Assembly (NCBI GenBank): GCA_001275005.1
Contig: JWZX01002631.1
Span: forward strand, 1-15,088
Direction of reading: 5' to 3'
DNA length: 15,088 bases
From: Chrysochromulina tobinii
Taxonomy: Eukaryota > Haptophyta > Prymnesiales > Chrysochromulinaceae
Positions 14,014 through 15,088 of the stretch are shown piece after piece; positions within the stretch are counted from its first letter, which is position 1, and each line of letters opens with the position of its first letter. Position numbers and translations under genes: made by a program. The notes beneath the pieces are model-generated. The model saw only the letters and a list, made by a program, of their open reading frames with translations, searched no databases and had not been told where the DNA came from.

Positions 14014-15036
14014 CTAGTCGAATAACTGAGGAACCGCAAACAGAAGTCGCGCCTTGTCCTGGGCTGCTTTGGCTGCCTCGACCGCCGCTGCATCATCCAG
14101 GGCGTCCAGGGCCCTTTGACGGCTCGCTAACTCGTGCTCGTTACATTTATCCAGCTTATCTTCCTCACCATCGTCCCAGCTAATCTCTCGTCCCTGGCGG
14201 CCTCGCGAGGAGTCGAAGGCCATCGGTACATCTGCAGTTGGTACCGGCCACTCGTCGTCATCTTCCTCGCCATCATGGGCTCCATTCTCGGCGCCATCGT
14301 CCCTGTCATGGGTGCTCACCCGCTGCGGAGCATTGCGACTCCAAATACGAGGCAAGGCGCACGCACCCGGGATGGCCACCAACCACAGAAGCACCGCAAC
14401 AAGCAGCAACAGCCTAGAGGATGATCGGCCACTCACCTCATTGATGCGTTGCTGATGCTCTCCACGATCGTCGACAAGATCCACGGACGTTGCGTTGAGC
14501 CTGGTACTTGCGGCGACCGAGGCAATCACAGGCGCTGTACCAGGCGCGGGCTCTGATGGCGGCAGGGGTGACGGCGGCGGCGGTGGCTGCAGCGGTGGCA
14601 GCTGAGGTGGCGGAGGTGCCAGCAAAGGTGCTGGCTTTGGCGGCAATGGCGAGGGGGGCGGGCTGGGCATGGGCGGCAAATATGGGCTTAGTTGTGCAGG
14701 CGGCGACGAGGGCAGAACCGGAGGTGGCAGCGGCTCAGAGGTCAGCTCGGGGCACGCAGGGTGGTCCGGCCCACCCATGAGGGTGCCATCGACGCAACAG
14801 CTAAGCGACTTCGGCAGATGCTGCGAAAAGACTGACCCACGCTGATGTGGAATGGCATGGAAGCGGCACCAGTTTGGCACCGACTCAAGCACCGCACAGA
14901 ATTTGTGCGGCGGACCCTTGAGTGCAGCGAAAAGGGTAAGCCCATACGCAGTAGGCACCTCGTTCGAATGGTGGCCCCACACGACGCACGTCCAAGCGTC
15001 AACCCCCCGGCGAAACTTTTCCGCAGTTGGTTTCAT
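14014..15036 (-). CDS. Single-pass membrane protein with Pro-rich stalk and acidic tail, unknown function, possibly 5' partial
   Basis: From ATG 15036 there are 340 residues, but the frame has no stop between that ATG and the window edge, so the true start may lie outside. Residues 1-100 form a Cys/His-containing region without a recognised family (WTCVVWGHHSNEVPTAYGL, CRFHAIPH). Residues 103-168 are Pro-rich (PPPSPLPPKPAPLLAPPPP), like algal extracellular stalks. A transmembrane segment lies at about 208-228 (RLLLLVAVLLWLVAIPGACAL). The tail is acidic (245-300, with DGEEDDDEWP) and ends in an Ala/Lys/Asp helix (302-333). Inference: surface or endomembrane protein with the Pro-rich part outside and the acidic tail in the cytosol. 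No signal peptide is visible in the part seen, which fits a missing 5' end. Confidence 0.65.
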   Translation of the reverse strand: MKPTAEKFRRGVDAWTCVVWGHHSNEVPTAYGLTLFAALKGPPHKFCAVLESVPNWCRFHAIPHQRGSVFSQHLPKSLSCCVDGTLMGGPDHPACPELTSEPLPPPVLPSSPPAQLSPYLPPMPSPPPSPLPPKPAPLLAPPPPQLPPLQPPPPPSPLPPSEPAPGTAPVIASVAASTRLNATSVDLVDDRGEHQQRINEVSGRSSSRLLLLVAVLLWLVAIPGACALPRIWSRNAPQRVSTHDRDDGAENGAHDGEEDDDEWPVPTADVPMAFDSSRGRQGREISWDDGEEDKLDKCNEHELASRQRALDALDDAAAVEAAKAAQDKARLLFAVPQLFD

Positions 15037-15088
15037 TTTTCCGCATTTTAGGAGTCGCGAGAAAAAACGCCGCGTTCGAGTGTCTTGG

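Noticed and set aside
13704-14183. Short frames on both strands between the last two genes
   Set aside because: Composition is not protein-like, they overlap the end of the membrane-protein gene, and no motif is seen.
1-15088. Giant-virus or integrated viral origin
   Set aside because: No capsid, packaging ATPase, viral polymerase or other viral hallmark is present; the domains and low-complexity linkers fit a cellular algal genome.

Overview
The window looks like nuclear DNA of a GC-rich unicellular alga or protist. Reasons: RLK/Pelle-type kinase, RING, F-box, cytochrome b5, CCR4-type nuclease and NSUN-type RNA methyltransferase domains; no bacterial ribosome binding sites or operons; long near-intronless reading frames on both strands; many Ala/Pro/Gly-rich linkers and trinucleotide repeats. 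A haptophyte-like alga is my best guess (inference from style, not proof). No tRNA, rRNA, CRISPR array or transposase gene was seen.

Layout. 1-688 (+): 3' end of a kinase-RING fusion. 1079-1855 (+): SGNH/GDSL hydrolase with a cysteine cluster, preceded by a palindromic GTAC/CCGG block. 1953-4133 (-): large mostly disordered protein with a helical C-terminal half; its 5' end carries a perfect 43-bp inverted repeat (4031-4138) and may be spliced to a Pro-rich membrane-type exon (4249-4506). 4632-5693 (-): CCR4/nocturnin-type exonuclease-family protein with a hydrophobic N-terminus. 5883-6207: decayed duplicate of a lamin-tail domain. 6148-7899 (-): membrane-anchored lamin-tail plus SdiA-regulated beta-propeller protein, apparently cut short by the frameshift that begins the decayed copy. 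8046-8921 (+): F-box plus cytochrome b5 fusion. 9036-10388 (+): NSUN-family RNA cytosine-5 methyltransferase with a low-complexity insert and a basic nuclear-localisation-like stretch. 10610-13585 (+): large protein with three copies of a distinctive CxxC-x12-CxxC zinc module. 14014-15036 (-): single-pass membrane protein with a Pro-rich linker, open to the window edge.

The genes do not form an operon or an obvious pathway. Two are ubiquitin-ligase type (RING, F-box), two act on RNA by family (CCR4-like, NSUN), and two or three are surface-type membrane proteins with Pro-rich stalks. The most interesting points are the F-box/b5 fusion, the repeated HRWxDKY zinc module, the perfect fold-back inside a reading frame, and the recent duplication and decay of the lamin-tail domain.
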